Positions 24,178-36,011 of a stretch of 64,000 nt of DNA are shown piece after piece. The stretch is from Aphelidium insulamus (Eukaryota; Aphelidiomycota; Aphelidea; Aphelidiaceae). Under the pieces are notes generated by a model. That model was not told where the DNA came from, ran no database searches, and saw only the letters and a list, made by a program, of their open reading frames with translations. The translations under genes and the position numbers were made by a program. Position 1 is the first letter of the stretch. The number at the start of each line of letters is the position of its first letter. The stretch covers positions 62,001-126,000 of the forward strand of contig JAZDSV010000022.1 in assembly GCA_036784855.1 (NCBI GenBank). The letters are read 5' to 3'.

Positions 24178-24720
24178 TCAGCCCCATGCAACCGACAGGC
24201 AGTATTGCACGATGAGTACGCCATTCACATTGAAGCACTGTCCGTGCAATTAGCCTGTGTCCAATACATCACTTATAGACGCTTAACGCATATAGTATAG
24301 TATAGACAATTGCCTCGTACAAGCATGTATTATATTTGTAATGGACATACCCTGTACAGGTTGGCCACGGTGTCGTCGGGTGCGGGGGCAAATGCGCTGC
24401 TTACATACAGAAACTATACACGGAGTCAAGTGTAATAGATAAGTACAACACACATACATACATACATACCAGTGGGTCCTGGGCAGCAGTGCTGGCCCCG
24501 AGCTGCTTGCGCACAAAGTCAATGACTGCCTGAAACCTTTGCGACGAGGAAATCTTGAACTTTTGCTGCTTCATAACCGGCGCATTGCCCGTGGCTTTGA
24601 AGTGGAGCACCACTAACATATGTGCGGTGTCAGTGTGAGTGCTTATGCAGCAAGAGGAGGCTGGAGATGTGCAACAGCAGAGCGGCGCGAACCTTTTTCC
24701 GGCACCGCGGCAGCATTCAT
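24178..24720 (-). CDS. ATG12: Ubiquitin-like autophagy protein ATG12
   Basis: Ubiquitin-fold modifier conjugated to ATG5 in autophagosome formation. Four exons give MNAAAVPEK then VVLHFKATGNAPVMKQQKF, FQAVIDFVRKQLG, FLYVSSAFAPAPDDTVANLY and a last exon CFNVNGVLIVQYCLSVAWG followed directly by TGA. The terminal Trp-Gly is the conserved conjugation end, and no processing is needed. At about 100 residues it lacks most of the disordered N-terminal extension seen in yeast (186 residues) and human. It converges on STRAD (35 bases between stops) and diverges from RAD50 (80 bases between starts). Confidence 0.9.
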
Positions 24721-24800
24721 TCCGCGGCAGAATTATTTCCCCGTTCTTGATTGCGCGCGCTCCGTTGCTGCAACAACTTTGAACGCCGCGCCGCGCCGCC

Positions 24801-27800
24801 ATGTCCAAGTTGGAGAAGCTGAGCATACGCGGTGTGCGCTCCTTCGACCCCAATGAGTCGCAGATTATCGAGTTTCCGTCGCCGCTGACGTTAATCGTGG
24901 GTCGAAACGGCACCGGGAAAACTGTAGGTTGCCATTTGCTGTCATACTCCTTGTCGTCGTGAATGGGAGTAGAGGCCGTGCCATAACGTTTACACTCGCC
25001 CGTAGACCATTATTGAATGCCTCAAATACATGACCACCGGCGAGATGCCGCCCGGTGGAAAGGGCGGCGCGTTCGTGCATGATCCTCGCGTACGTTCAGT
25101 GCAATTACAGGCCATGATATATATCTCGTGTGATATGCTGTATGGTGTAGTATGTATATGTACTCTCTGCGCTATAGTAGATAATACAATCGAATCTTGT
25201 GTGGCTGACATGACGTGCCTTTAGGTGGCACACGAGACGAGTGTCAAGGCACAGCTCAAGCTAAAATTCATTGCCAAGAATAAGAAGGAGGCCGTGTGCA
25301 TACGGTCCATACAGCTCACGCAGAAAAAGGTCAAGACCGAGATGAAGACGCTGGACGGCACGCTCACGATATTCGACCCTCAGACGCAAGAGGTCTGGCT
25401 GCCATGCGGCTAATCTCAATTTACCCGCTTAATCACCCCCCTGGCAGCAATCATCACTGTCCAAACGGTGTTCAGAGCTCGATACCGAGATGCCGATGTT
25501 GCTTGGTGTTTCCAAGGCCGTGCTAGAGAATGTAATATTCTGTCATCAAGAAGAGTCCAACTGGCCTCTGGCCGATCCTACTACTCTGAAGAAAAAGTTT
25601 GACGACATATTCGCTGTGGCGCGGTGCGTTGAATTAGGGTGTATATGAAATGTGCTTATTGCTCAGGTACACTAAAGCATTGGATGTGTTGAAATCTTGC
25701 CGAAAAGAAAAGGCTGCCGACAAAAAGGTTCAGGACAATGAACTGGCGCACAAGCAAGCTGACAAGGAGCGGGCGGACCGGGTTTGTACAAGGCTGATTG
25801 AGAGAACTTTCTCACCTGCCGCAGCTGAATGCCAAAGTGGCTGAAATTGAGCAGCGTGCAAGTAGTTTGAGGCGACAGGATGCCGAGATCCAGACAAACA
25901 TGGAAACAATGTCTGTGGAGGTGGCCGAACTTACTGAAAAGCTAAATCAAATCACCCAGCTGGAGGAAGAGTTGAAGACCAATACTAAAAACTTGGAAAC
26001 GCAACAGAGCCTCATGAACGATCTGGAGCAGTCCATCACCCACTTGGGCAAGACGCAGGAGGAACTGTTGCAGATGCGACAGGATTACGATCGTCGTGTC
26101 CAGGACATGGATGGGTTCAGTGAGAATGTCAAGAAGGAACGGGCGGAGCATGAAGCTGCCGTAACTCGTTTACAGCGTCAATTGACTGATTTGGCCACCC
26201 GAAAGGGCCAATTAGAGGCTGAGCACTCTGTTAGTCCCACTCTGTATATGCACTGTGAAATTAATTGTTGCCTGGCGTAGACTTACGTTTCCAAGATCAA
26301 AAATCGCAATCATGCGATCCAAGAGTTTTTCGAAAAGCATGGGCTGCCGTGCGAAGCCTTCACGGACAATGTTGAAAAGGATAATGCAGTAGCCGTGCAA
26401 ATCTTGCAAATCTTGACCACTTTCTTGCGCGAAAAAACTACCGAATATGAACGGGAAAAGGCAGGCTCATGATGTTGTTAATGCCAATGTTGGTAACCCG
26501 ACTACAGGTTGCAAGCACGGCAGAAATCGGGGAGCTTGAGAAAAAGATCCAGGCTTGTACGGGACAAATTGCAGTAAAGGAAGAGTTGACGCGCAACAAT
26601 GCAATTGTATGTATAACAGTTTTCAGTTTTTAATCTTAACTCTTGTAGACAACGCTGAATGCCAAACTCCGTGACGCCGAAGCTAAATTGCAACAATCTA
26701 GTGCGGCAGATGGCAGAATTGGCGGACTCACTGAGCAGCTCGCATCACAGGTTGATAGATCATAGCACTGTGAACTTGTGTGACACATTATGTAGGAAGC
26801 CAAGCTTAAAGGCATGAGAGAAGATTTGGAGCGCTTGCAGAACGGAGACGTCCTCGGTGGATACAAGAGCAAAGTCAAAGCTATTGACGATGAGATCAAA
26901 GACATCCAAAACAAGCAATCGGCCGGCAGGCAAGCACTGGACTTGAAGGCAAAGCGGGATCTTAAGGCTTCTGAGAAAGCTCAAAAGGAAGCCAGAATTC
27001 AAGCCATGTAAGTTTGAATGTACATGAAATATGATTGTTGACATCGACATAGAGTTCAACAGCGAAGCGCAGCGTTACAGCCATTTGGAAATGCTGCCAC
27101 TGATCCGATACCTGCGCTGTTTGCTCGGCTGAAAGAGTCAGTAATCTTCGATATCGGTTACTCATCTAACGATTTAGTGCCAAAGTCGAGCAGCGCAATG
27201 CAGTGGACAAATCATACAATGAGGCGCGAGTGAAATTTGCACAACTCGATATGAAGGTTTCCATGATCAAATCTGAACTAGAGACCAAGCAAGCGCATGT
27301 ATCTGGTAGGCCAATATGCCTTGGTGGAAAAAAGCTCATACGGTTATAGAGCTTGAGATGTCGCGCATGAAGTATTCGCATCTTAACCTTGAGCGTAACA
27401 TTACCGATGAGATTGAAACCGCTCGCGGGTAAGCTTCTTGGGGGATGTTGAGGCACAGGCTAATATTAAGTGACGTTTCTACATTCGAACATGGCGCATC
27501 ATTATATTCCGATTTTGCTCGTAAAGCAAAGCAACACGACAACTGCCCGCTTTGTGAACGCGATTTCCAGGCCGGAGCTCTAGATGCATTTGTAGACAAG
27601 GCAAGTGCGTATATTCAAATATATCCATCATTGCCTTACATGGAATGCACGCAGATATCTGGCTTGACCGTTTCATTCCCGGAAAAAGCGAAACAAGCCA
27701 AACTAAAGCTACAAAAGTTGCTGACGGAGCAAACAGAACTGGAAGAGGCCAAGAAGGTTGCCGAACAATTGCTCGTCGTGGAAAAGGAAATCGAAACACT

Positions 27801-29754
27801 GGACCTCGATAACCGCAAACTGGAGCGAGAGCATCGCGAAGCAAAAAAGATTCAAAATCAAGTAAGAGCAATTCTGCTTTATAATTTGGGCTAAATACTA
27901 TGTAAGCTGCTCTCCGACAAGTATGATCTAGACAAGGAACTGGATGGGCGGGATGGTTTACTCTCGGCCTACGAAGAGGTGCAGCGCATATGTGACGAAA
28001 TTGCCATGATCACACGAGAAATTGACGAAGTATCATCTCGGCTGTCCAGCTGCGGTATGGATGATGACAACGATGCTCTTGAAGATAAGCTATTTGAGCT
28101 GGACATGAAGAAGGGAAAGCTAGCCAAGGAATTCGACCGCGCTCAGCTCGATGTCAAGATGCGCACATCGGCGCTAAATGATGAGGAGAAAAAGTATCGC
28201 GACAACCGCGAGACGCTGCTTGGTCTGGAACACCAGTCGTCTGAACGGCGTAGACTGGAAGAACTGGTCGCCAGCTTACAGGATGAGATCAGCGAGGCTA
28301 AAAGAAACATTCATGCATGTACAAACATCCACATACATATATCCATAACTAACAGCGCATAGACGCTTGAATCGCAAATAAACGCACTTGCCAAGGAACG
28401 AGACGGCCTGAACAATGATTTGAACGCACTGAAGCGCCAGTGGTCCGACAAGCTGGGATGTCTCAGTGACAACCTGCAAAGCATCCGAAGCGGTCACCAG
28501 CAAATCGACGGTCTGCAGCAGGACATTATCTGGTACCCCCTAGAATGAAAGTTATCGCATAGGCAACAGATGACCTTTTACATAGCTATCAACAAAAAGA
28601 CACGGAATCCGCACGTAGCCGTATGGACGGTGAGATCAAAACAGTACAAGACCAAGTACAGCACCACGGCACAGAAATCACACGAATCACCCAGCAGTTG
28701 GCCACGGAGTCTCAGGCCGTAGGCGAATTGCAACTCATGGACCGGAACCTCAAGGACAATTTGCGTTACATACGCTTGACCACCGAAATCGAAGCATGCC
28801 GCGGAAAAGTCGATTCAAGTCGCGAAGTCTTACGCAACACGGACAAGGCGGATATTGGTCGCCAGTTGAACGACTTGCAGCAGCAGTTGTCGCAGCTTTC
28901 CGGCAATCGCTCGTCGTTCATTGGCCAGCTTGCACAGTTGAAAGAAAATCGGCGCGACCTGCAGCAGCAGATCAGGCAGGATTACAAGGACATTGACCAG
29001 GCGTACCGACTGCAGGCGATAAATGTAAAAACGCTCGAGATGGCAATAGCGGACTTGGACCAGACCGTTAAGACGCTAGACAAGGCCATCCTGCAGTTCC
29101 ACACGTCGCGCATGGAAAAGATCAATCAGGTGATTCGCCGGCTGTGGCGCTACACCTACAAGGGAAACGGTACGCATTTAGATGTGTCGAGTTATTCCAT
29201 TGCCTGACACGTACCAATAGATATTGACTACATTGCTATCCGGTCGGAAGTGGAGACGGCTCGCGGCAACCGCTCATACAACTACAGGGCAAGTTAATAT
29301 CCACAATAGCTGTAATTTTTCTTACTGTATTAGGTGACAATGATGAAGGGCGACACGGAACTTGACATGCGTGGCCGTTGCAGCGCTGGACAGCGGGTGC
29401 TCACATCTATAATCGTAAGGCTGGCACTGGCAGAGACCTTCTGCGCTCAACATTGCGGCGTTCTGGCATTGGATGAGCCGACAACAAATTTGGACAAGGA
29501 GAATGTCAGCAGTCTGGCCGAGTCGCTTAATCAGTAAGGCATTGTGCTTTGCAGAATAGCTGTGGCTCACCTCATTGTACAGAATTATCGAGTTGCGCCG
29601 CGTGCAAAACAACTTTCAACTGGTAATCATTACGCATGACGAAGAGTTTCTGCAGGAATTGGGGCAAACTGCGCACGCCGACTTTTTCTATCAAATTGAC
29701 CGCGGTTCAAATGGGTGCTCGCGCATCACTCGCCGTCCAATGTCGTTCCTGTGA
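24801..29754 (+). CDS. RAD50: DNA double-strand-break repair protein RAD50
   Basis: SMC-like ATPase of the MRE11-RAD50-NBS1 complex. Starts [17 protein letters not shown]; Walker A is VGRNGTGKT (crossing the first intron into [16 protein letters not shown]), followed by GGAFVHDPR and [21 protein letters not shown] (Q-loop). A very long coiled coil follows, with the zinc hook CPLC at 27544-27555 ([10 protein letters not shown]) at its apex. The C-terminal ATPase half has [12 protein letters not shown] (signature motif) and [10 protein letters not shown] (Walker B/D-loop), then [14 protein letters not shown] and the end RPMSFL. About twenty short introns; two have GC donors, 27601-27654 directly after the zinc hook and 29289-29333 between NYR and [11 protein letters not shown]. 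The length is normal for RAD50 (about 1,300 residues). Confidence 0.95.
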
Positions 29755-29910
29755 GAACGTTCTCTTTGCGCAATACATCGTGGATTCAGAGCAAAGTTAA
29801 ATGTATTGTCACAACACAACACAAGCAACACAAGCATAATAGTTATTATATTATTAGCCGCATTAGAAGGAGCGTGAGGTGTTTTAGATCTTAGCTAAGG
29901 AAGGATCAAC

Positions 29911-32019
29911 ATGTCCAGCGCGTCGCTGCCAAATGCTGTGCCACCGCGTGACAGCTCTGCCGCTTCCGCCAAGGCAGCTGCCGGCACCACGCCAACCACT
30001 GGTCAGCACAATATTAACATCGGCAATAACAGCAGCAGCAGCCACCACCACACAGCGTCCAATAGTGGCAGCAGTAGCAGCATTGGCGGTCTGGGTGGGC
30101 TGCGACAGCGTCTATCGGCAGGTGATGCCTCCCCGGCCAGCAGTACCGGCAACAGTATCACCGCTCGTTTCCGCATGATGAAACATGGTGCTGGTTCCAA
30201 GCACCGGTCCGCCAGCTCCGGTGTCAGGGAAGAGTTGGTGCCGCCATCGCCGCCGATAAACAGCAGCACCACCGTGCCCCACTTGACCATCACGGAATCG
30301 TCGCCCAGTCCACCGCCGCATCCCCCAGTGGATGACAAGCACCATCAACATCCGGCACCTGTCAAAGCCGCCAAGAAAAAGGTTGGCGCCCGGTTCAAGT
30401 CGCTGGATCTGCGGCGCATGAGTCCGCGGGCCATGTTTGGCTCTGCGGCTTCTAGTGGTTCTGGTGGCTCCTCTGCAGCCAGCTCTTCACAGCTGCGCAC
30501 ACCTTCCACGGATGGTGGTGGTGACGCGTCGGTGAGTGTTGAAACTTACTTGCCATTATGTTTACGGAAAGGCATTGCACGCTCCGTCTCTATTGACTGA
30601 TCGCCGGTCCAACTCGTTCTCGTCGCGGCGCAACTTGCACATGGCGCTCCTCACAGACGTTATTGAGCCGTACTTTGCGGGCGGCACCGATGCGGCATCG
30701 CTCGCAAAGGCTGGGTCCGCGTCTGCAGATGTCTCAGTTGCTATCGTGGACACTGGTCGGGGCACGTTTACTTGTAGTCTCATAGTTCATTGTACTTACT
30801 TGACAGAATTTATCGTGGATGAAATGGACGCATTGCTGCAACCGCATCGCCGAGTTTACCTCCGCTTTTCGCGCACATCTCTACAATGTAGGTATAATTA
30901 TCTTGTAATGTCCACTTATATATTCGTGGCAGACAGGTACTCGCCGGACGGGCCATACGAGCTCTACGACAAACTGGAGAATATCATGGTGATAGACATT
31001 GGCCAGCTGATGGCGAGACCGCTTGTCTTCCAACTACAGTCCAAGAGTCGAGGCATTGTGCTGTGCCAGTGCCACGGTGCCGCGGACAAGTCTGATTTCA
31101 TGCGCGCATACACGCGTCTGGCTGCACAGCGTCGTCACTCTGGTGTGCACAGTCCCACTGTGCCTGCCATTCCAGAATCGGGGGCTGAAGAAGCAGCAAC
31201 TGACAATGCCACTGATGTTATCGAAGACACTGGCCGTGACGATGACGACGACGATGACGAAGAGCCTGAGGCTACAAGGTTCGCAGAGATATGTCTATAT
31301 CTTATTACTGGTTGACGTTTAATTGCAGTAATGAGGAAAAAGTAGACAGTTGGCAGGAACTCCGGCGGCTATCACCCGCTGAAACAGTGTCTTGGCAGCG
31401 AGAGCGGCTTGCCGAAGTGGCCACTCTAGAGGTGCTTCTATATCTCTGTTTGCTGCGCAGTCTCTGACTCGCATAGACCGAGATTGCGAAGCGCGAGCTG
31501 GACTTGACTGCAATTATCGGGCACCTGGGCCAGTTGCGTGAGAGCACCATGGTGCGCACCGTGGTTCAATTCCAAATTTTACATAGTTAATGTATCTAGG
31601 CTCTAACAGAAGACTTTGGACTGTTTGAAGGTCAGGTACAGCGCGCAGACTCGGACACGAAACGCATCGTGCATAACAAAAGCGAAGTGGACGCAAAGTT
31701 GGAAGAAGTGGAGCGATGGATTAGGGATCGGTCAGATAACTTGCTGGCAACAACGCTGCCTCACAGGGCAAGTACTCATGTACATAATGTTTCAGGACTT
31801 ACACTATTTCAATAGTTGTCGCAAGCAGAGGCCATGGTGGCGTTGTGGGAGAGGAAAGAGGCTACAAAGTACCGAGGCATGGCCGTGCTGGGTATGTCGA
31901 TGGTATTAATTAGATTGATTAGCTGATCCTTGTCAGCTGCGGCCACTGCAGTGTCCATGTACTTGCTCTGGACGGTTGTCGGCATAGCCTTCAGGAGATT
32001 ATTGGTTCTTGTTCGGTAG
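29911..32019 (+). CDS. Unknown protein: disordered N-terminus, PH-like core, coiled coil, C-terminal membrane anchor
   Basis: I do not recognise a named family. The first 200 residues are low-complexity Ser/Gly/Pro/His (MSSASLPNAVPPRD onward), with a basic patch KAAKKKVGARFKSLD. The next exons encode EFIVDEMDALLQPHRRVYLRFSR and LENIMVIDIGQLMARPLVFQL followed by RGIVLCQCHGAADKSDFMRAYTRLA, whose strand pattern and final helix look like a PH-type domain. An acidic run (DDDDDDDEEPEATR), charged helices likely to form a coiled coil (TEIAKRELDLTAIIGHLG) and a single C-terminal hydrophobic segment (AATAVSMYLLWTVVGIAF) with a basic end RRLLVLVR follow. This layout suggests a tail-anchored protein facing the cytosol. 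One intron, 31768-31815, has a GC donor (GCAAGT). The function is unknown. Confidence 0.7.
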
Positions 32020-32091
32020 CGTGATTAATCGTTACATAGAGTAATACATGTAGAAATTGACCAAACATCTGCATGTATTTACGTATACTAA

Positions 32092-34257
32092 TCAAGCGCC
32101 AAAAGTGCCAATGAGCTGCAGGGCGGGTCTGTCCCGCTCCCAGACCAGCCGATTAAAGTTGGTGATCTTGTGGCAGCCCCAGACGCGCAACTGCTGCAAC
32201 TCAGTGTTGCCCAGCAGCAGCAGATTCATCAGCGCATCGTCAAACTGCAGCACCCACGACACATCCACCCACTCTAGTCGGTGCACACTCTGCAACACTG
32301 TTTCCAGTGCACGCACAGTCAGCTCCTTTTGGCCGTTCAAATTCAAGTGGCGCAGTTCGTGCAGGCTGGCCAGGCTCTCGACGCCCGATACGGGGTCTGC
32401 CGTGCGCGACACATCCAAGTGAGAGAGAGCCGGACACCTAGCCGCCACCACACTCAAGTCCACGCCGCTGGCGCCGACCAGAGACAGTTCCGTAAGTGAC
32501 TGCGGAAGCTGGCAACATTATTAGCACGTGCATCACGTTTATATAACACACCAGTGGTAGAACCGACTCCAAGTTTCCAGCTTTGTAGCACTCGTTGATA
32601 CGAAGCGATGTCAGGTGGTCTGTGGCGGCATGGGCAACAAGTGCGTGAAGGTCCGTGACCATTGGACAGCTAGAAATCTCTAGTTGTTCTAGCTGGCACA
32701 GAAGCGGACTAATGGTGGCGATATGCTGATCATTAAGCACTGCACAAGACATCAGCGCCAAACTCCTGATGGTCGTCGAGTGCGAAAGTGACTGCGCCAC
32801 GGCTTTGCCCAACTTTGGCGAGTGTTCAATGCACAGCGTCTCCAAGTGGGGCAGCGCGCGAACCATGGTGGCGAGCGCGGCGTCCGTGACGAGAAAACAG
32901 CCGCATAGCGCCAGTGTGCGCAGTGACGTTAGGCGGTCCGACATCATGTTCAGACTGGAGTCGCGCAGCTGGCCGCACTGATGCAGCTTCATGCTAACCA
33001 GTCCCTGGCCGCCGAAATACGCTATCTGCTCATACTCTTCATTGGTGATATCTAGTGGACTATCAGATTAGAGTATAGAGGCAGTTGATTCACGCACCGG
33101 CACAGTCAAATAGGTGCAGCGTGGAGCAACCGTCGTCCAAAAACAGTTTCAGGGTGTCACCGTTGATTTCACGGTGCTTGCTCAGTATAAGGCTGAGCTT
33201 TTCGCGTGTTCCCTCCGACACTGCGCCAAACCCTTCCACGTCGCTTATATGACGCGTTATGAACTGTATTTAAATATAAGAATATTATACATATAAACAG
33301 CCATATAACATGCCCGTATGCACAAGTCGTGGAGGGATGGCACTAGGCAGCGGCGCCCAGGGCCGTCGGTGAGATAAACATCTTCGGGACGGGCCATCAG
33401 CTGCTTGTTGCCTTTGCCGGCCGCCCGAGATTTCGGTGCCGGTTTCTTCTTGGCCGCGGCCAGCGTGGACAGCTTGACGCACCTAGCGCACAATGCCTGC
33501 TGCAAGAAGGTCAGCGGGTCGCCGCAGCGTTGACACTTTTCGCCGCCATCGCCACCGCCATCATTGCGATTATTGGGGCGCCTGGCAGACCACACGGGCG
33601 CCCGTGATGGTCCTCCGTGGCCACTTGTATCAGAGTTGTCACTGTCGCCGCCGTCGTCATCAAAGTCCGAGGCATCGCTGTCGGTGTCGCCAGCGCGCCG
33701 CTTCTTCTTGGGCGGCGGTGCCTTGCGCTTCTTGCTGGCTGCAGGCTTCTTGCCTTTCTGGCTGTACTTCATCTTGGAGGTGGAGGCTTTGACCTTGCTG
33801 GCACCGGCCACTGCGGCTTCTCGCCGGGCCACCGTGAATGACGGCGCTTCACTGGCGACATCATTGGCGTTGGCAGTATCACTGGGAGCGCCATCTGGCT
33901 GATCAGCCGTCGCGCCTTCAGTGCCTGTAGTGCTGGTGCCGCCCTCTCCAGCCGTGCCACCAGCCGTGCCGCCATCCTCTTCTACATTATCACCACCAGC
34001 AGCAGCAGCACCATCGTCAGCTTGTTGGAGACGCGCACGCCACGATAGCCTGCCGCGTGTCGCAATGCCGCGCTCACCTGCACGCGCCCCAGTTAGCGTG
34101 TGTGTGTGTGTGTGTGTACCGTGACACCACGCTACGCACGCAGAAAGCTGGACAGAGCAGATGTGGGGCCCTGTATGGCAGCTGCAGCGCCAGTGTTGGC
34201 TGCACCGCGCCGGCCTCCACCGCGCCGTGCACGTCCGCCGCCACGTCCCTCGGCCAT
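32092..34257 (-). CDS. RAD7: Nucleotide-excision-repair protein RAD7 (leucine-rich repeats)
   Basis: RAD7 works with RAD16 in global-genome repair and in an ubiquitin ligase. The N-terminal exon reads MAEGRGGGRARRGG and then QGPTSALSSFLRERGI, the RAD7 signature, split by an intron (GTGCGTAGC donor) that contains a GT microsatellite at about 34098-34118. A basic and acidic low-complexity region follows (KKRKAPPPKKKRRAGDTDSD), then a C-x-x-C zinc motif pair (CQRCGDPL and CARCVKL) and VPSLHDLCI. The C-terminal half is leucine-rich repeats of the AMN1/RAD7 kind (LTSLRTLALCGC, LEQLEISSCPMVTD, LRVWGCHKITNF). The starts of RAD7 and PNPO lie 41 bases apart, divergently. Confidence 0.88.
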
Positions 34258-34298
34258 ACAGTACTAGAACTGTTACGTCACACCCCGCCGCCGCCAAC

Positions 34299-34949
34299 AT
34301 GCAAGACATCGTGGACCATGACAGCGTGGACGCCTTGGCAGCCAGTGCCGCACCCATGCAGCTGTTTGCCGAGTGGCTGGCCGCATTCAAGGGCCCCGAC
34401 CACCCCAAGAAGGAGGTGCCCATGTGTTTGAGCACGGTGGAGATGCCCGCCACCGCGCAGGACATGCCGCGCCCCACATCGCGCATTGTGCTGCTGAAGC
34501 GCTTCGAGCACGGCCGCTTCACCTTCTACACCAACTACGACAGCCGCAAGGGCCGGAACCTGGCGCAGAACCCTCACTGCGCACTCAACTTTTTCTGGGG
34601 CGAGCGACAGGTGCGCGTGGAGGGCCGAGTGGAGCGCGCCACCCCCGCCGAATCGGACGCCTACTTTGCCTACCGTCCGCGCGCCAGCCAGATCGGCGCC
34701 TGGGCCTCGATGCAGTCGCGGACCATGGCGGGCGGGGCGGAGGAGTTGGCGGCGCGTGTGACAGAGATGGAGGCGCGGTTCGCCGGCAGTGACAGCGTGC
34801 CCAGGCCGCCCAACTGGGGCGGGTTCCACGTGCAGCCGGAGCGCATAGAGTTCTGGCAGGCGCACCCGTACCGCCTGCACCAGCGACAGTTGTACACGCG
34901 GGACGTGCACACCGGCAAGTGGTCCCAGCCCGAGGTGCTCTACCCGTGA
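34299..34949 (+). CDS. PNPO: Pyridoxamine 5'-phosphate oxidase
   Basis: FMN enzyme making pyridoxal 5'-phosphate from PNP or PMP. A single exon of 216 residues. Key blocks: SRIVLLKRFEHGRFTFYTNY (FMN phosphate binding), SRKGRNLAQNPHCALNFFW, RQVRVEGRVERA, RASQIGAWASMQS, RPPNWGGFHVQPERIEFWQ and the substrate-binding RLHQRQLYTR near the end. The C-terminus (GKWSQPEVLYP) matches the family end. The start at 34299 fits: only 41 bases separate it from the divergent RAD7 start, and the family core begins soon after. No mitochondrial presequence is seen, so it is probably cytosolic. Confidence 0.95.
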   Translation: MQDIVDHDSVDALAASAAPMQLFAEWLAAFKGPDHPKKEVPMCLSTVEMPATAQDMPRPTSRIVLLKRFEHGRFTFYTNYDSRKGRNLAQNPHCALNFFWGERQVRVEGRVERATPAESDAYFAYRPRASQIGAWASMQSRTMAGGAEELAARVTEMEARFAGSDSVPRPPNWGGFHVQPERIEFWQAHPYRLHQRQLYTRDVHTGKWSQPEVLYP

Positions 34950-35345
34950 AGTGCATGTAGCTACCAGTACATACAGTGACAGTCTACATCAGTGTGTGTG
35001 GGTGTTGTGTGTGGTGTGGTGTACTACATGTATGTGATGTATGCAATGGTGTGGTGTACACATGCCGGGCATATGCAAGTAGGGGCGATACTATCAGCTG
35101 TATTAGTAGTGATAGTGTAAATTGTATCACCGGAGAACCGATTGTACATATGGTGGAAGGGTAATACATAGGGCCGCCCATATCACACATCTGGCTGTCA
35201 ACTTAACATACAGCAATCAGAATAGGTCAAGTTTGTAGCTTTTACAGATGAAAAGTGCTTAAAACGTTTTGGAGTAGTTATAGCAATGAAGGCAAGTGAA
35301 CAAACACGCCCCGAAACAAGACAAACACACACACTTGGTACATAC
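34950..35345. other. Spacer with AC/GT-rich tracts
   Basis: About 400 bases between PNPO and the FAM177 gene. It contains GTGTGTGGGTGTTGTGTGTG-type tracts near 34990-35030 and an ACAC run near 35322. No convincing gene is seen; an unrecognised 5' exon of the FAM177 gene could lie here. Confidence 0.5.
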
Positions 35346-35875
35346 ATGGAACGAGTGACACAGGCCGCCAGTTCCATTGCTGGCTATCTGCTGGCTGGTG
35401 CGTGCTGGCTGAAACACATGCAGATAGGTGTGTTTACTGACGCGTGTCGTACGTAGCGGTGGACTGGACAGGGATGAAGTTGGCCGCGTGTTTCGGCATC
35501 ACCGACTCTCGCTACCAGTACTTTATCGACGAGGCCGAGCGGGAAGAGGAGGAGGTGTGTATTAGCGTGACTCGGTGTGTTGTGCGTTGTGTCTCTCTGT
35601 ATCCACCATGTTCCACGTGTGCATCTACCTAGCGTCTCTCTATCCTGCTTGTCCACCCATACATACATACGTTCTTATGATCCTCTGTGTATGTCTATCA
35701 GCCTGTATATCAGGTGTGTGTACACGCTATGTGTAGCAATCTGTGGTATATGCTCACACATTGTTTATCCATAAGTTCATTCTTAACAACACTCATATTC
35801 ATGTAATAGCGCCGAGACATGGTCGAGTACGCGCGCAGCGAGGAGAATGCACGGGCACTGCGCAGTAATCCATGA
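35346..35875 (+). CDS. FAM177: Minimal FAM177-family protein
   Basis: Three exons give about 70 residues: MERVTQAASSIAGYLLAA, then VDWTGMKLAACFGITDSRYQYF, IDEAEREEEE and finally RRDMVEYARSEENARALRSNP. The string G-x-K-x-A-x-x-F-G-I-T-x-x-(R/K)-Y-Q-Y-x-I-D-E is the core of FAM177 (PF14774), a little-studied family in human cells. Introns start GTGCGTGC (after codon 16) and GTGTGTATTAG and end in TAG. Human FAM177A1 has another 80 or so residues upstream (including an acidic RVIHF motif) and a longer tail; neither is seen here. Either the gene is reduced to the core or an upstream exon has been missed. Confidence 0.7.
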
Positions 35876-36011
35876 CAAGCTTATCATACGTTCAATATAG
35901 ATATAGATATATCCATGATACATCAATAATATACTGAGACGCGGGACATTAGCCGTTAATGTAGATATATGGTGCATATTATGTGGTGCGTGGAATACAT
36001 TTTGACACACA

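Noticed and set aside
24449-24470. CATA-type short tandem repeat as a regulatory element
   Set aside because: A simple microsatellite inside an ATG12 intron; no sign of function.
34098-34118. GT-rich tract read as part of a coding frame
   Set aside because: It is a dinucleotide microsatellite inside the first RAD7 intron.
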